This document shows positions 15,628-24,486 of a DNA stretch of 35,971 nt, piece after piece. The position numbers and the translations under genes were made by a program. Below the pieces are notes generated by a model that saw nothing but the letters and a program-made list of their open reading frames with translations, was not told where the DNA came from and ran no database searches. The stretch is from contig CALLVY010000356.1 in the NCBI GenBank assembly GCA_938015925.1, positions 1 through 35,971 of the forward strand, read 5' to 3'. Each line of letters begins with the position of its first letter. Within the stretch, counting starts at the first letter, position 1. This DNA is from an uncultured Saprospiraceae bacterium. GTDB lineage: Bacteria > Bacteroidota > Bacteroidia > Chitinophagales > Saprospiraceae.

Positions 15628-17490
15628 ATGAAAAAATATTGGATATTACTTGCTGTTCTATTTTTCACTGAGGCTCCGCAGCTCTTTGCTCAAGTCAACT
15701 ATACGGCCAACGATCAGGTAAGACCTTACGTTGAAGATTTTTCCTATGGCGCCAACATGGGCTATTTCCCGCCTTGGAAAGATGAACAACTCGCAGAAAT
15801 TGCCATTGGCATCCCTGAAAAAGGATTAACCGGTGCTGGAGTAACCAGTCTTCGTCCGGCCTTATTCGCTCATTTCCTGGAATATTATGGCTACGATATT
15901 CGAGTCCCTAGTTTTCAATATTACGACAGTATTGGCTATCGAAATAATGTGGTCTTCGTTGGTTATCCTTCAGAAGCGCAAAGAGCAAAGGTGGAACACT
16001 GTCCTGGTCATCGCTCCGAAATGTTTGCCAATCTCTATACCGACATCTGGGATGATGGTGCCAATGGCACTCCTGTCAATGACAACAACCACTATGCCCT
16101 CTACCTTTACAAGATGGTAAGTTTGTACAAAGACTATGTCAAAGTATGGGAAATTTGGAATGAGCCAGACTTTGACTATTCAGGTAAAGCCTGGAAGCCA
16201 AAAACCATTCCTGACAATTGGTGGGAAGCCGATCCGGATCCATGCGATTACGCCATCCGCGCTCCAGCTTTCGAATACATCCGGATGCTGCGCATCAGTT
16301 GGGAAGTCATTAAGACCCTTGATCCAGATTCCTATGTGGCGGTTGGAGGTTTGGGCTTTCCTAGTTTTATGGATGTGGTTTTGAGAAATACGGATAATCC
16401 AGACGAAGGAAAAACTTCTAAAGACTTTCCACTTAAAGGAGGCGCTTATTTTGATTTGATGAGTCTACACTCCTACCCACACATTGATGGCAGTCTCCGC
16501 GACTGGTCGGATGAGGTCGGTGGCTTTGTTTATAAAAGACATTCAGACGAAGCGGTGCGAGGTATGCTTGGGCGAAAAGAAGAATTTGTAGAGGTCTTGG
16601 CACGTCATGGTTACGATGGCAATACCTATCCAGAAAAAGTGTACATCATTACCGAATGCAATATTCCAAGAAAAGCCTTTTCTGATTTTATTGGGACAGA
16701 AGAAGCACAACGCAATTTTATCATCAAGGCTTTGGTCGCTTGTCAGAAAAATGCCATCGAGCAATTTCACATTTATAATATGGCGGAAGTTACCACTTAC
16801 GAAAACGCCAAAAATGAATATGATCTGATGGGGCTTTTTCAAAAACTAAAAGATGTTCCACCTTATCAGCAAAAGCTCAATACCGTTGGTGCCAGTTATC
16901 GAACGACTTCGGACTTTTTAAAAAGCTACGCTTTTGATCCAGTAAGAACCCAGGCGTTGAACTTGCCAAAGACCATCGAGGGGGGAGCTTTTAAAAATAA
17001 TGCGGGCGACTTTCGCTACGTCTTATGGGCGATGACTACTGCGGACCAATCAGAAAAAGCATCCGCTATTTTTAGTTTTCCTGACCATTGGAAAACACCT
17101 GGTCTACAAGTAAGAAACTGGGAATACTCTAGCAATAAAGCGAACCGATTTATACCAGGAAACACCATCACTCTCACGGGAGAACCCGCTTTTATCCAAA
17201 TTGGAACAGAAGAAAACTTAGGCCAAGAAATCCTTTTCAACTGTGGCCCTAATCCTTTTCGAGAAGCACTTTCGCTATCCGTTTATCTGCCTAAAAAAGA
17301 AACCGTCAATCTTACCGTTTGGGATCATCAGGGAAAATTGATTAAAACTTTTGCAGCAGAGGAAAAATGGAAGCCTGGCAGTTATCAATTTCAATTGAAC
17401 CAAAAACTCCCTGCTGGTATTTATATTTGCAGACTAGAGACTAAAGATCGAACTTTGATTCGAAGAATTTTAAAAACCAATCAGCCGTAA
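15628..17490 (+). CDS. Exported clan-A-like glycoside hydrolase with T9SS tail, tandem copy 1
   Basis: 620 residues. A signal peptide (MKKYWILLAVLFFTEAPQLFAQ) is followed by VNYTANDQVRPYVEDFSYGAN and a TIM-barrel-like region (~35-410). The pattern is that of clan GH-A: WEIWNEPDF (acid/base E179), LHSYPHIDG (~281-288) and YIITECNIPR (nucleophile E343). A beta-sandwich region (~430-530) and a T9SS type A sorting domain (~535-620; CGPNPFREALSLSVYL, VWDHQGKLIKTF, LPAGIYICRLETKD) follow. It resembles GH39/GH5-like enzymes in layout, but I cannot place it in a numbered family. The substrate is unknown; it probably acts on extracellular polysaccharide. It is cotranscribed with copy 2, only 9 nt downstream. 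Confidence 0.85.
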   Translation: MKKYWILLAVLFFTEAPQLFAQVNYTANDQVRPYVEDFSYGANMGYFPPWKDEQLAEIAIGIPEKGLTGAGVTSLRPALFAHFLEYYGYDIRVPSFQYYDSIGYRNNVVFVGYPSEAQRAKVEHCPGHRSEMFANLYTDIWDDGANGTPVNDNNHYALYLYKMVSLYKDYVKVWEIWNEPDFDYSGKAWKPKTIPDNWWEADPDPCDYAIRAPAFEYIRMLRISWEVIKTLDPDSYVAVGGLGFPSFMDVVLRNTDNPDEGKTSKDFPLKGGAYFDLMSLHSYPHIDGSLRDWSDEVGGFVYKRHSDEAVRGMLGRKEEFVEVLARHGYDGNTYPEKVYIITECNIPRKAFSDFIGTEEAQRNFIIKALVACQKNAIEQFHIYNMAEVTTYENAKNEYDLMGLFQKLKDVPPYQQKLNTVGASYRTTSDFLKSYAFDPVRTQALNLPKTIEGGAFKNNAGDFRYVLWAMTTADQSEKASAIFSFPDHWKTPGLQVRNWEYSSNKANRFIPGNTITLTGEPAFIQIGTEENLGQEILFNCGPNPFREALSLSVYLPKKETVNLTVWDHQGKLIKTFAAEEKWKPGSYQFQLNQKLPAGIYICRLETKDRTLIRRILKTNQP

Positions 17491-17499
17491 AGATTTATC

Positions 17500-19368
17500 A
17501 TGAGAAACTACCTACTACTTATCGCCCTCCTTTTTTGTTTTTCGATCCAAGCTCAGGTCAACTATACGGCCAATGATCAGGTACCTGCTTACGACGGTCA
17601 TTTTCGTTTGGGTAGTAACATGGGCGCTTATTCCAATTGGGATGATACAGACTTGGCGAATATCGCTGGAGGCAATTCCGCATTAGGACAAAAAGGTGCG
17701 GGGGTCCGCGCCCTTCGCCCTGCCTTGCCCGAAAAATTTCTCGAATATTGGGGCTACGATATCCGTGCCACCACCTTTCAACATTACACCAGTATAGACC
17801 TAAAAGACAATACCGCTTTTATTGGCTACCCATCGGAAGATCATCAAGATCCAAGTTTTCATTGCAGTTCTGTTCAGTCTCAAGTTTTTGATAATTTATA
17901 CACTGACATTTGGGATGGCGGAGCCAATGGTACTCCCGTTAATGACGACAATTATTACGCACTCTATCTTTACAAGATGGTGAGTGTTTATAAAAACGAA
18001 GTGAAATTTTGGGAAATATGGAATGAACCAGACTTTGATTTATCCGGCAACGGATGGAAACCTGCGGGGATGGAAAACAACTGGTTTGAAAATATTCCCG
18101 ACCCTTGCGATTATCATTTGCGCGCTCCCATTTATCATTATATCCGAATGCTGCGCATTAGCTATGAAGTCATCAAGACGGTGGATCCAAGTGCTTATAT
18201 TGCAGTGGGTGGTTTGGGCTATCCAAGCTTTCTAGATTTGATTATGCGCCACAGCGACAATCCAAATGGTGGGAGTATCACCAATGAATATCCTTTGCTA
18301 GGCGGTGCTTATTTTGATGTAATGAGTTATCATGCTTATCCGCATTTTGATGGTAGTTTGCGGTATTGGTCCAACGATGTAGGCGGCTTTGTACACACCA
18401 GACATTCTGATGCCGCGGCAGCAGGAGTCATTCAAAAACAGACCGAGTTTCAAGAGGTGATGAGTAATTATGGTTATGATGGAAGTACTTATCCTGAAAA
18501 ATTGTGGATCATTACGGAGTCCAATATTCCTCGACTTGCTTTTGGAGAGTACATTGGATCACCGCGGGCACAAAGAAATTTTCTAATCAAAACAGTAGTC
18601 GCCTGCCAACAAGCCGACATCTTACAATACCATCTTTATATTCTGGCCGATGCCGAAACGGAAGCGGCAGCAAGCAATGAATTTCAGGTCATGGGTTTTT
18701 ATAAAAAACTGGAAGGAATCAGTCCGTATCAGCAAGAGGAAAATCCAATTGCCATTGCTGGACGAAGTTTGCAAGCACTGATTTATAAGAAAACTTATGA
18801 TCCTGTGGAGACACAGAAAATGCAATTATCAGATAAAATTGGTGGTGGTGCATTTAAAGCCAATGATGGCGAATACACTTATGTCCTTTGGGCAAAAACA
18901 GAAACCGATCAATCAGAATCAGCTGGCACAAAGTATTCCTTCCCTGCCAATATGGGAATTGATTTTGTGGAAAAGAAACAGTGGAACTTTAGCAATACCC
19001 AAGCGTCAGAAGTTTTTTCTGCCATGGATTTCGCACTTACTGGTGATCCTGTTTTTATAACTAAAACTTTAAAAACAACCGCTAGCCCCCTAGCCGAAAA
19101 AGTCTTAAACAATATCCAATTATTTCCCAACCCTGGAACCGACCATTTGACGCTTAATTTCGATTTAAACATTGGACAAAATTTACAAATTGAAATATTG
19201 GACAGCAAAGGCAAGTCCGTAAATAGCATTACCCCAAACAGGGTATACGAAGCGGGAAACCACGTAGTAGATTATGCTAGCCAAGATTTAGTTCCAGGAA
19301 TATACTTGATTCAATTTAGAAGTAGTTTGTTCCAAAAAACCCTAAAATGGGTCAAAATCGGATATTAA
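17500..19368 (+). CDS. Exported clan-A-like glycoside hydrolase with T9SS tail, tandem copy 2
   Basis: 622 residues, a full-length paralogue of the gene just upstream. After the signal peptide (MRNYLLLIALLFCFSIQAQ) it repeats VNYTANDQV, then GSNMGAYSNWDDTDLANIAGG, YTDIWDGGANGTPVNDDNYY, WEIWNEPDFD (acid/base E176), YHAYPHFDGSL (~278) and IITESNIPR (nucleophile E340). The T9SS domain (LFPNPGTDHLTLNFDL, LDSKGKSVNSI, LVPGIYLIQF) is more canonical than that of copy 1. The catalytic pair and the aromatic residues around it are kept, so both copies look active. Diverged linkers suggest old duplication and possibly distinct specificities. No terminator was recognised directly after it. Confidence 0.85.
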   Translation: MRNYLLLIALLFCFSIQAQVNYTANDQVPAYDGHFRLGSNMGAYSNWDDTDLANIAGGNSALGQKGAGVRALRPALPEKFLEYWGYDIRATTFQHYTSIDLKDNTAFIGYPSEDHQDPSFHCSSVQSQVFDNLYTDIWDGGANGTPVNDDNYYALYLYKMVSVYKNEVKFWEIWNEPDFDLSGNGWKPAGMENNWFENIPDPCDYHLRAPIYHYIRMLRISYEVIKTVDPSAYIAVGGLGYPSFLDLIMRHSDNPNGGSITNEYPLLGGAYFDVMSYHAYPHFDGSLRYWSNDVGGFVHTRHSDAAAAGVIQKQTEFQEVMSNYGYDGSTYPEKLWIITESNIPRLAFGEYIGSPRAQRNFLIKTVVACQQADILQYHLYILADAETEAAASNEFQVMGFYKKLEGISPYQQEENPIAIAGRSLQALIYKKTYDPVETQKMQLSDKIGGGAFKANDGEYTYVLWAKTETDQSESAGTKYSFPANMGIDFVEKKQWNFSNTQASEVFSAMDFALTGDPVFITKTLKTTASPLAEKVLNNIQLFPNPGTDHLTLNFDLNIGQNLQIEILDSKGKSVNSITPNRVYEAGNHVVDYASQDLVPGIYLIQFRSSLFQKTLKWVKIGY

Positions 19369-19677
19369 TTTTGACTAAAAGATTAATTTTTCAAAACAAT
19401 TGACTCGCTTTTTCCTAAATTTTCACTTAACTTTGTGAGGTATTTGGCAATCCCCCTTGTCAAATAGTTCAACGTTTATTTAATTTGAACGCTTAAGGCA
19501 GAAATGTTCTTTTGTTTTCAAGTATTAGTCCCAATCTCTAAGCCTCAATTAACAACGTTTTATTTATCTACCCCCCGTCTAAATTTCGGATAACATCCGG
19601 AAAACAATCTAGTACGTTTATGCGCTTCAGTTGACACTGTTTGGGCTTATTAGGTTTTTAATAAAAGATAAAATACT
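19369..19677. other. Intergenic region upstream of the esterase gene
   Basis: About 309 bp, AT-rich, without an ORF. A possible promoter has TTG at 19400-19402 and TAACTTTG at 19428-19435, but the 25-nt spacer is longer than usual. A short inverted repeat (GTTCAA ... TTGAAC) sits near 19468-19490. The esterase may therefore have its own promoter rather than depend on the glycosidase pair. Confidence 0.35.
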
Positions 19678-22170
19678 ATGGGTAAAAAAATTTCTTTATC
19701 GATTCTATCTCTGTTTTTCTCGTGCTTCTTTTTAGCGGCACAAAACATAGATCTGAGTATTGAGCTTAGCACTACTCAAAATGGATTTCAGGCTTACACG
19801 AATGTTCCGGTTCTATTGAAAATCAGCAATACGGGATCAAGTGATGCCACTGCCGTCGAAGTCGAATTTAAGATTCCTGGCGGAGCTGCATTTTCCAATG
19901 CTACCGCATCCGCAGGCAACTATAGTTCCTGGGATGGAACATGGAAATTGGGCAATCTCGCAAGTGGCGCCAGCCAGCAATTGGAATTAATTCTTTTCAC
20001 GCTTACCGATGCTGCTCCTTTGGTTTGCTTTGCACAGGTAAAAGCCGGTAGTCCTGATGACATTGATTCCACTCCTGCCAACAACCAAAATAATATTCCC
20101 AACGAAGATGATGAGGCACTTTTACTCATCGATCCCAATGGTACGAGCGGCCCGGTAATTGGAGAAACAACCTTTTCTAAATTTCCAAAAGATTTCCAAT
20201 TATTACCAAGGAACCTTTCGACCAACCAAGGCTTGGCTCAAATCGCGGGTAGCGTGGTGGGAACGAATGCTTATGAAAAGTTGCGAAGCAAAGTATATCG
20301 AAATGATGTCTTTGTCACCCAAACCGATCATGCCCTTTCCTATGTTGGAGATCAGGCGGATTTTGAAATAGGGATTCCCATTCCAGCAGAGCTGTACAAT
20401 TATCGAGTGGAGATTTATGGATTAAGTGGTTCGCAAGAAACTTATTTGAATGGTGCCAAAGATTTGGTTGCCGGAGATGTATACCTGGTCAATGGTCAAT
20501 CCAATGCTCAGGCTTTAGTGGCGCCCTCTCAATTGGACATCAGCAATTTTACGCGTTCTTACCACAACAATGATGGCTGGGTAACTTTACAATTTTCCAA
20601 TCCAGGAATGTGGGCCGCCAGGATCGCCAAAAATATCGTAGACCAACATCAAATTCCGGTAGCTATTTTCAATGAAGCCGTTGGTGCTCAGCATCTCGAT
20701 TTTTACCTACGGGATGATGCCAATCCATATGCAGGAAACTACGGTAAGTTATTGCAACGCCTGGAAAACGCAGAAGTCAGTTCTCAAATAAGAGCAACAC
20801 TTTGGTGGCAAGGGGAAACGGATGGTTGGGTCACCGAGCCAGAAGATTATAAAAATGACTTTCTGGATTTACGCGCTGATTGGCAAGCTGACTTTCAAAT
20901 TGAAAAATGCTATCTCTATCAATTGCGTTATCAATCTTGCTTGCATCCAAGACCTTTAATTTTGGAAGCACAGCGCCAGTTGGCCAATGACTTCGAAGAC
21001 ATTGCGATCATGTCTACCAGTAATGCCAATCACGATGGATGCCATTTTGCCTACCTGGATGGTTATCAAGATTTGGGAGATCGAATGTATCGCTTGTTGG
21101 CCATCGATTTGTATGGCGGTGATCCGGTCAATGCAAGAGCACCAGACATTATTGGGATAGAGAATACGAATACCAATGAATATACGCTTGAGTTTAATAA
21201 TCTCAGTGGCTCGCTTTCGATTCAAGGATCTCCTTGGAATGATTTTGTGATAGAAGGTACTTCAGCGACCGTCATTTCGGGATTTGCCAGTGGCAACAAA
21301 CTGACCATCTACCTCAGCGGAGACGCTAGTAACCTTACTGGTATTTCCTACCTCTGTCACCCAGGCAATGCGGCAAACTGGATTAGCAATGCCGAAGGAG
21401 TTGGACTTTTATCTTTTTACAATGCTTCACTTGGTACGAGCACGACCAACAACCCTATTGCTGGTTTGGATTTGGAAATAGAAATATCGGCGCTCCAATC
21501 GGAATATCAAATTTACGAGAATGTAAATTTTGTCATTACCGTCCATAATAAAGGTACAGAAACGGGAAGCAATATTGTGATCGATTGTCCTTATCCAGAT
21601 GGCTTGGTTTTTACCGATGCGGGAACTAGCAAAGGTGATTTTTCTGCCTGGTTGCAAGAATGGAATTTGGGAGCATTGGCTCCTGGTGAAAGTGCTACAC
21701 TAAATCTTACTTTATTTACTTTGGTTAGTGGTGAGCCGCTCCAACAGTTTGTACAAGTCAAAAGTGTAATTGGAGACGACATTGATTCTTCTCCTGGAAA
21801 CAACCAAGGTACCATCGCCAGCGAAGATGACGAAGCCAGTGTTTCAATTAGCCCACAAGGAAGCAATACGACCAATCCTAATCCTCGCTTAATCCAATTG
21901 CAAAAATCGGTAATTGTAAAAGGCGTTTTCCCCAACCCTGCGAGCGATCAATTGGTGCTTCACATGGAAAGTGATGAACAGTTGGATCTACAATTGGATT
22001 TTGGAAATATCCTGGGTGCCATTATTTATTCTCAAAACATCTCCCTCCAACCTGGACAAAATTTGATTCCAATTCAGATCGATCAATTGCCAGAAGGTTG
22101 TTATTTTATTCAATCGAATGGAGCACATGCCAAACACGATATTGTTCGATTTATCAAACAGGTAAATTAA
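19678..22170 (+). CDS. Exported SGNH carbohydrate esterase between two DUF11 domains, T9SS tail
   Basis: 830 residues. A signal peptide (~1-21) is followed by a DUF11-like domain (~24-150; LLKISNTGSSDATAVEVEF, with an Asp-rich DDIDSTPANNQ...EDDEA end). Next is a sialate-O-acetylesterase-like SGNH hydrolase (~165-480) with DVYLVNGQSNAQ (Ser275), LWWQGETDGW (~376-384) and NHDGCHF (Asp453, His456). A second DUF11 domain (~595-720; DDIDSSPGNNQ...EDDEA) and a T9SS sorting domain (~745-830; VFPNPASDQLVLHME, LPEGCYFIQSNG) complete it. It probably removes acetyl groups from sugars outside the cell, which would help the two upstream glycosidases. The exact substrate is unknown. Confidence 0.88.
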   Translation: MGKKISLSILSLFFSCFFLAAQNIDLSIELSTTQNGFQAYTNVPVLLKISNTGSSDATAVEVEFKIPGGAAFSNATASAGNYSSWDGTWKLGNLASGASQQLELILFTLTDAAPLVCFAQVKAGSPDDIDSTPANNQNNIPNEDDEALLLIDPNGTSGPVIGETTFSKFPKDFQLLPRNLSTNQGLAQIAGSVVGTNAYEKLRSKVYRNDVFVTQTDHALSYVGDQADFEIGIPIPAELYNYRVEIYGLSGSQETYLNGAKDLVAGDVYLVNGQSNAQALVAPSQLDISNFTRSYHNNDGWVTLQFSNPGMWAARIAKNIVDQHQIPVAIFNEAVGAQHLDFYLRDDANPYAGNYGKLLQRLENAEVSSQIRATLWWQGETDGWVTEPEDYKNDFLDLRADWQADFQIEKCYLYQLRYQSCLHPRPLILEAQRQLANDFEDIAIMSTSNANHDGCHFAYLDGYQDLGDRMYRLLAIDLYGGDPVNARAPDIIGIENTNTNEYTLEFNNLSGSLSIQGSPWNDFVIEGTSATVISGFASGNKLTIYLSGDASNLTGISYLCHPGNAANWISNAEGVGLLSFYNASLGTSTTNNPIAGLDLEIEISALQSEYQIYENVNFVITVHNKGTETGSNIVIDCPYPDGLVFTDAGTSKGDFSAWLQEWNLGALAPGESATLNLTLFTLVSGEPLQQFVQVKSVIGDDIDSSPGNNQGTIASEDDEASVSISPQGSNTTNPNPRLIQLQKSVIVKGVFPNPASDQLVLHMESDEQLDLQLDFGNILGAIIYSQNISLQPGQNLIPIQIDQLPEGCYFIQSNGAHAKHDIVRFIKQVN

Positions 22171-22232
22171 ATGTTCAGAGGAACAAGTCCTCATAAGATT
22201 TGATTTAAACCTCATACGAACTTCTAATAGGG

Positions 22233-22268
22233 AAGATAGGCGGTATTTGAAAAATTATCGCCTATCTT
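22233..22268 (+). terminator. Intrinsic terminator after the esterase
   Basis: A perfect 10-bp stem (AAGATAGGCG / CGCCTATCTT) has a 16-nt loop. It is followed by TATTTTTATTT, 62 nt after the stop codon. Confidence 0.8.
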
Positions 22269-22485
22269 TATTTTTATTTGCGGGTATATTGATTCTCCCT
22301 GAAATAGGGTATACTTTCCCCCTATTGTCCTCCTTCCAAAGTTATATCATTGAATCTCTTCCCTGCAATTTTGTGAAGTAGGCTATTTTTTGTAATATCG
22401 TTTATAGAAATGGCCGAAAAACAGCCGTTTGTTTTTCAAACCGCTCCCCTAGAAATCTAATGAAACTGTCTAAATACTACATCGA

Positions 22486-23412
22486 ATGAGAACCAGCTTT
22501 ACCCCACTTTTTTTACTTATTCTTTTTTTAGGAATAAGTAGCCAACAAGCATCTGCACAACTACTCCCTGTTTCAAATATCTACCTCTTTGATTTTCAAG
22601 AAAAATCAGATAGTGTGTTTTTGTTTACCAATCCAAAGTATCTGACTGCTTTCAATTCGATGGGCTATAATAATCAACCTGCTTTTATTAGCAAGGACGA
22701 GTTATACTTCACCGTTCAATTTTCTGATGACACCACTCAAACGGATATCTTTGGGGTCAATTTTTCCAAGCAAACCCTAACTCAAATCACAGCGACCAGC
22801 GAAAGTGAATATTCTCCTCAAGGATTGCCAGGGCCTACCGCAGATTTGGGTAGCGCAAATTTTATCCCTCGGTTCTCTTGTGTAAGAGTGGAAACAGATG
22901 GAGTATCGCAAAGAATTTGGGAATTCCCTAAAGATCGATCTAATAATGGAACCCCCATTTTTGACGACCTGGTCAATATTGGGTATTATCTTTGGGTGGT
23001 ACAAAATGCCATCGCTATTTTTCAAGTAGGTGCTCCACATAATTTAGCAATCGTCAATCGAGTTTCGGCTAGAAAGAAAAACATCACGGCGAATATCGGA
23101 CGTTGTTTACAACCTATGCCAAAAGGAAATATGGCTTTTGTTCATAAGCTGGGGAATTCCTGGTTGATCAAAGAACTTGATCCAAGAACTAGCAAAACGA
23201 CTTTGCTCACAGGAACACTTCCTGGAAGTGAAGACTTTGTGACGATGCCCGACGGAACGCTTTTGATGGGAAACGGCAGCAAGCTCTACAAGTTTAATAA
23301 AAGACAAGATAGTGGCTGGAGAGAAATCGCTGATTTTTCTTACTATGGCATTCAACATATCAGCCGTTTGGCTGTTAAAGGAAATAGACTCGCCATTGTC
23401 AATCAACAATAG
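22486..23412 (+). CDS. Secreted TolB/WD40-like propeller protein of unknown function
   Basis: 308 residues. A signal peptide (MRTSFTPLFLLILFLGISSQQASAQ) is followed by repeated blade-like segments: QPAFISKDELYFTVQFSDDTTQ, TDIFGVNFSKQTLTQITATS, RIWEFPKDRS, MAFVHKLGNSWLIKELDPR, DFVTMPDGTLLMGNGSKLYK. Alternating ordinary phrases of this sort are typical of TolB-like beta-propellers of Bacteroidota. There are no catalytic motifs and no T9SS tail, so it is probably periplasmic. The stop is 61 nt before the DUF1684 start, so the two may be cotranscribed. Confidence 0.75.
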   Translation: MRTSFTPLFLLILFLGISSQQASAQLLPVSNIYLFDFQEKSDSVFLFTNPKYLTAFNSMGYNNQPAFISKDELYFTVQFSDDTTQTDIFGVNFSKQTLTQITATSESEYSPQGLPGPTADLGSANFIPRFSCVRVETDGVSQRIWEFPKDRSNNGTPIFDDLVNIGYYLWVVQNAIAIFQVGAPHNLAIVNRVSARKKNITANIGRCLQPMPKGNMAFVHKLGNSWLIKELDPRTSKTTLLTGTLPGSEDFVTMPDGTLLMGNGSKLYKFNKRQDSGWREIADFSYYGIQHISRLAVKGNRLAIVNQQ

Positions 23413-23473
23413 CCGAGCCTTAATGGTCTTTCTAAATGTTTGTTTTAAAAATAGGACTAAGTAATTTGACAAT

Positions 23474-24145
23474 ATGAAATCATCAATTTTTTCTCCTTAT
23501 CTATCCATTTCCAGCATGATGAATTCTAAAAACATTGGCCTCTTTTTATTGCTCTGGATATTTTCTGCCTCTATTGCTGATGCTCAATCCAAAGCAGAAA
23601 TCAGCCAAATGACTACCGCATTCAGAAGCAAGTACAAAGCAGATTTTCTCGAAGAAGAACGCTCTCCTTTTTATAATAAAGCAGAAGAATTAAAACTCCT
23701 TTCTTTCTACAAGCCTAAAACCAAATATCGGGTAGCCTGTACCTTTGAAAGAACCCCCAATGCCAAGACTTTTGATATGGCCACCTACAGCGGTCAAGTC
23801 AGAAAGTATGTCCAATACGGCTGGTTGAAATTTAAATTTAAAGGAAAGGATCGCCAATTGGCCGTTTATCAAAGCCTACGCTTACAAGCAACGGAAGAGT
23901 ATAGTGATTACCTCTTTATCCCTTTCAAGGACTTGACCAATATCAAGACGACTTATGGAGGGGGCAGGTATATTGATATCAATATTTCGGATATCAAAGA
24001 CAATCAATTAAGTCTTGATTTCAACCAAGCTTATAATCCTTATTGTGCGTTTAAAGATGGATATAGCTGTCCGATTCCTCCACAAGAAAATCATCTAACC
24101 TGGGCTGTAAAAGCTGGAGAAAAGAAATTCAAGGGCGCTCATTAG
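23474..24145 (+). CDS. DUF1684 domain secreted protein
   Basis: Up to 223 residues. The first ATG (23474) adds 14-15 residues ahead of MMNSKNIGLFLLLWIFSASIADAQ, which is the natural signal peptide. The ATGs at 23516 or 23519 are therefore the likelier starts. The body carries the DUF1684 signature: FLEEERSPFYNKAEELKLLSF, KFKFKGKDRQLAVYQS, LFIPFKDLTNIKTTYGGGRY, LDFNQAYNPYCAFKDGYSCP, PIPPQENHL. The function of the family is not established. The conserved Cys pair around the AYNPYC/YSCPIPP motif is kept. Confidence 0.9.
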   Translation: MKSSIFSPYLSISSMMNSKNIGLFLLLWIFSASIADAQSKAEISQMTTAFRSKYKADFLEEERSPFYNKAEELKLLSFYKPKTKYRVACTFERTPNAKTFDMATYSGQVRKYVQYGWLKFKFKGKDRQLAVYQSLRLQATEEYSDYLFIPFKDLTNIKTTYGGGRYIDINISDIKDNQLSLDFNQAYNPYCAFKDGYSCPIPPQENHLTWAVKAGEKKFKGAH

Positions 24146-24181
24146 CCCAATATCCCTTCAAGGAAAAAAATAGAAAGGAAA

Positions 24182-24261
24182 AAAGCTTTGACAAACTCCG
24201 AAATGAGGTCTGTCAAAAAATATTTACTTTTTGAAAGATCACAGGAGAGTGTCAAAGTTTG
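24182..24261. repeat. 80-bp imperfect palindrome downstream of DUF1684
   Basis: The left arm reads AAAGCTTTGACAAACTCC ... GGTCTGTCAAAAA and the right arm, on the complement, reads CAAACTTTGACACTCTCC ... GATCTTTCAAAAA. They pair at about 14 of 18 and 13 of 16 positions, with a 4-nt bulge, around a TATTTAC centre. It may act as a terminator for the upstream gene, or be a dispersed intergenic repeat; the length and imperfect arms favour the latter. Confidence 0.5.
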
Positions 24262-24486
24262 CAAATCCGAAGTTTTAGCTTTTTCGTTTGGGTTTTTTTG
24301 CTGCTAAGTATGTAGAAGCCCGGCGTTTTAAACTTCTATATTTTTTGCATAGACCACAAATATAGAACACTTCGCTTCCAATTGTATTTACATTGTGCAA
24401 AAACTACCTCTGAGGACATGAACCTCCCTTTTGAGCTATTTAAGTAAATAAGGTGTTTAAACATATTCCAATACTCTTAATTCCCA
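24262..24486. other. Rest of the intergenic gap upstream of the binding-protein gene
   Basis: AT-rich with several T-runs (TTTTTTTGCTGC, TATATTTTTTGC). A possible -7-like TACATTGT lies near 24389. No ORF, RNA or clear promoter is supported. Confidence 0.3.
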
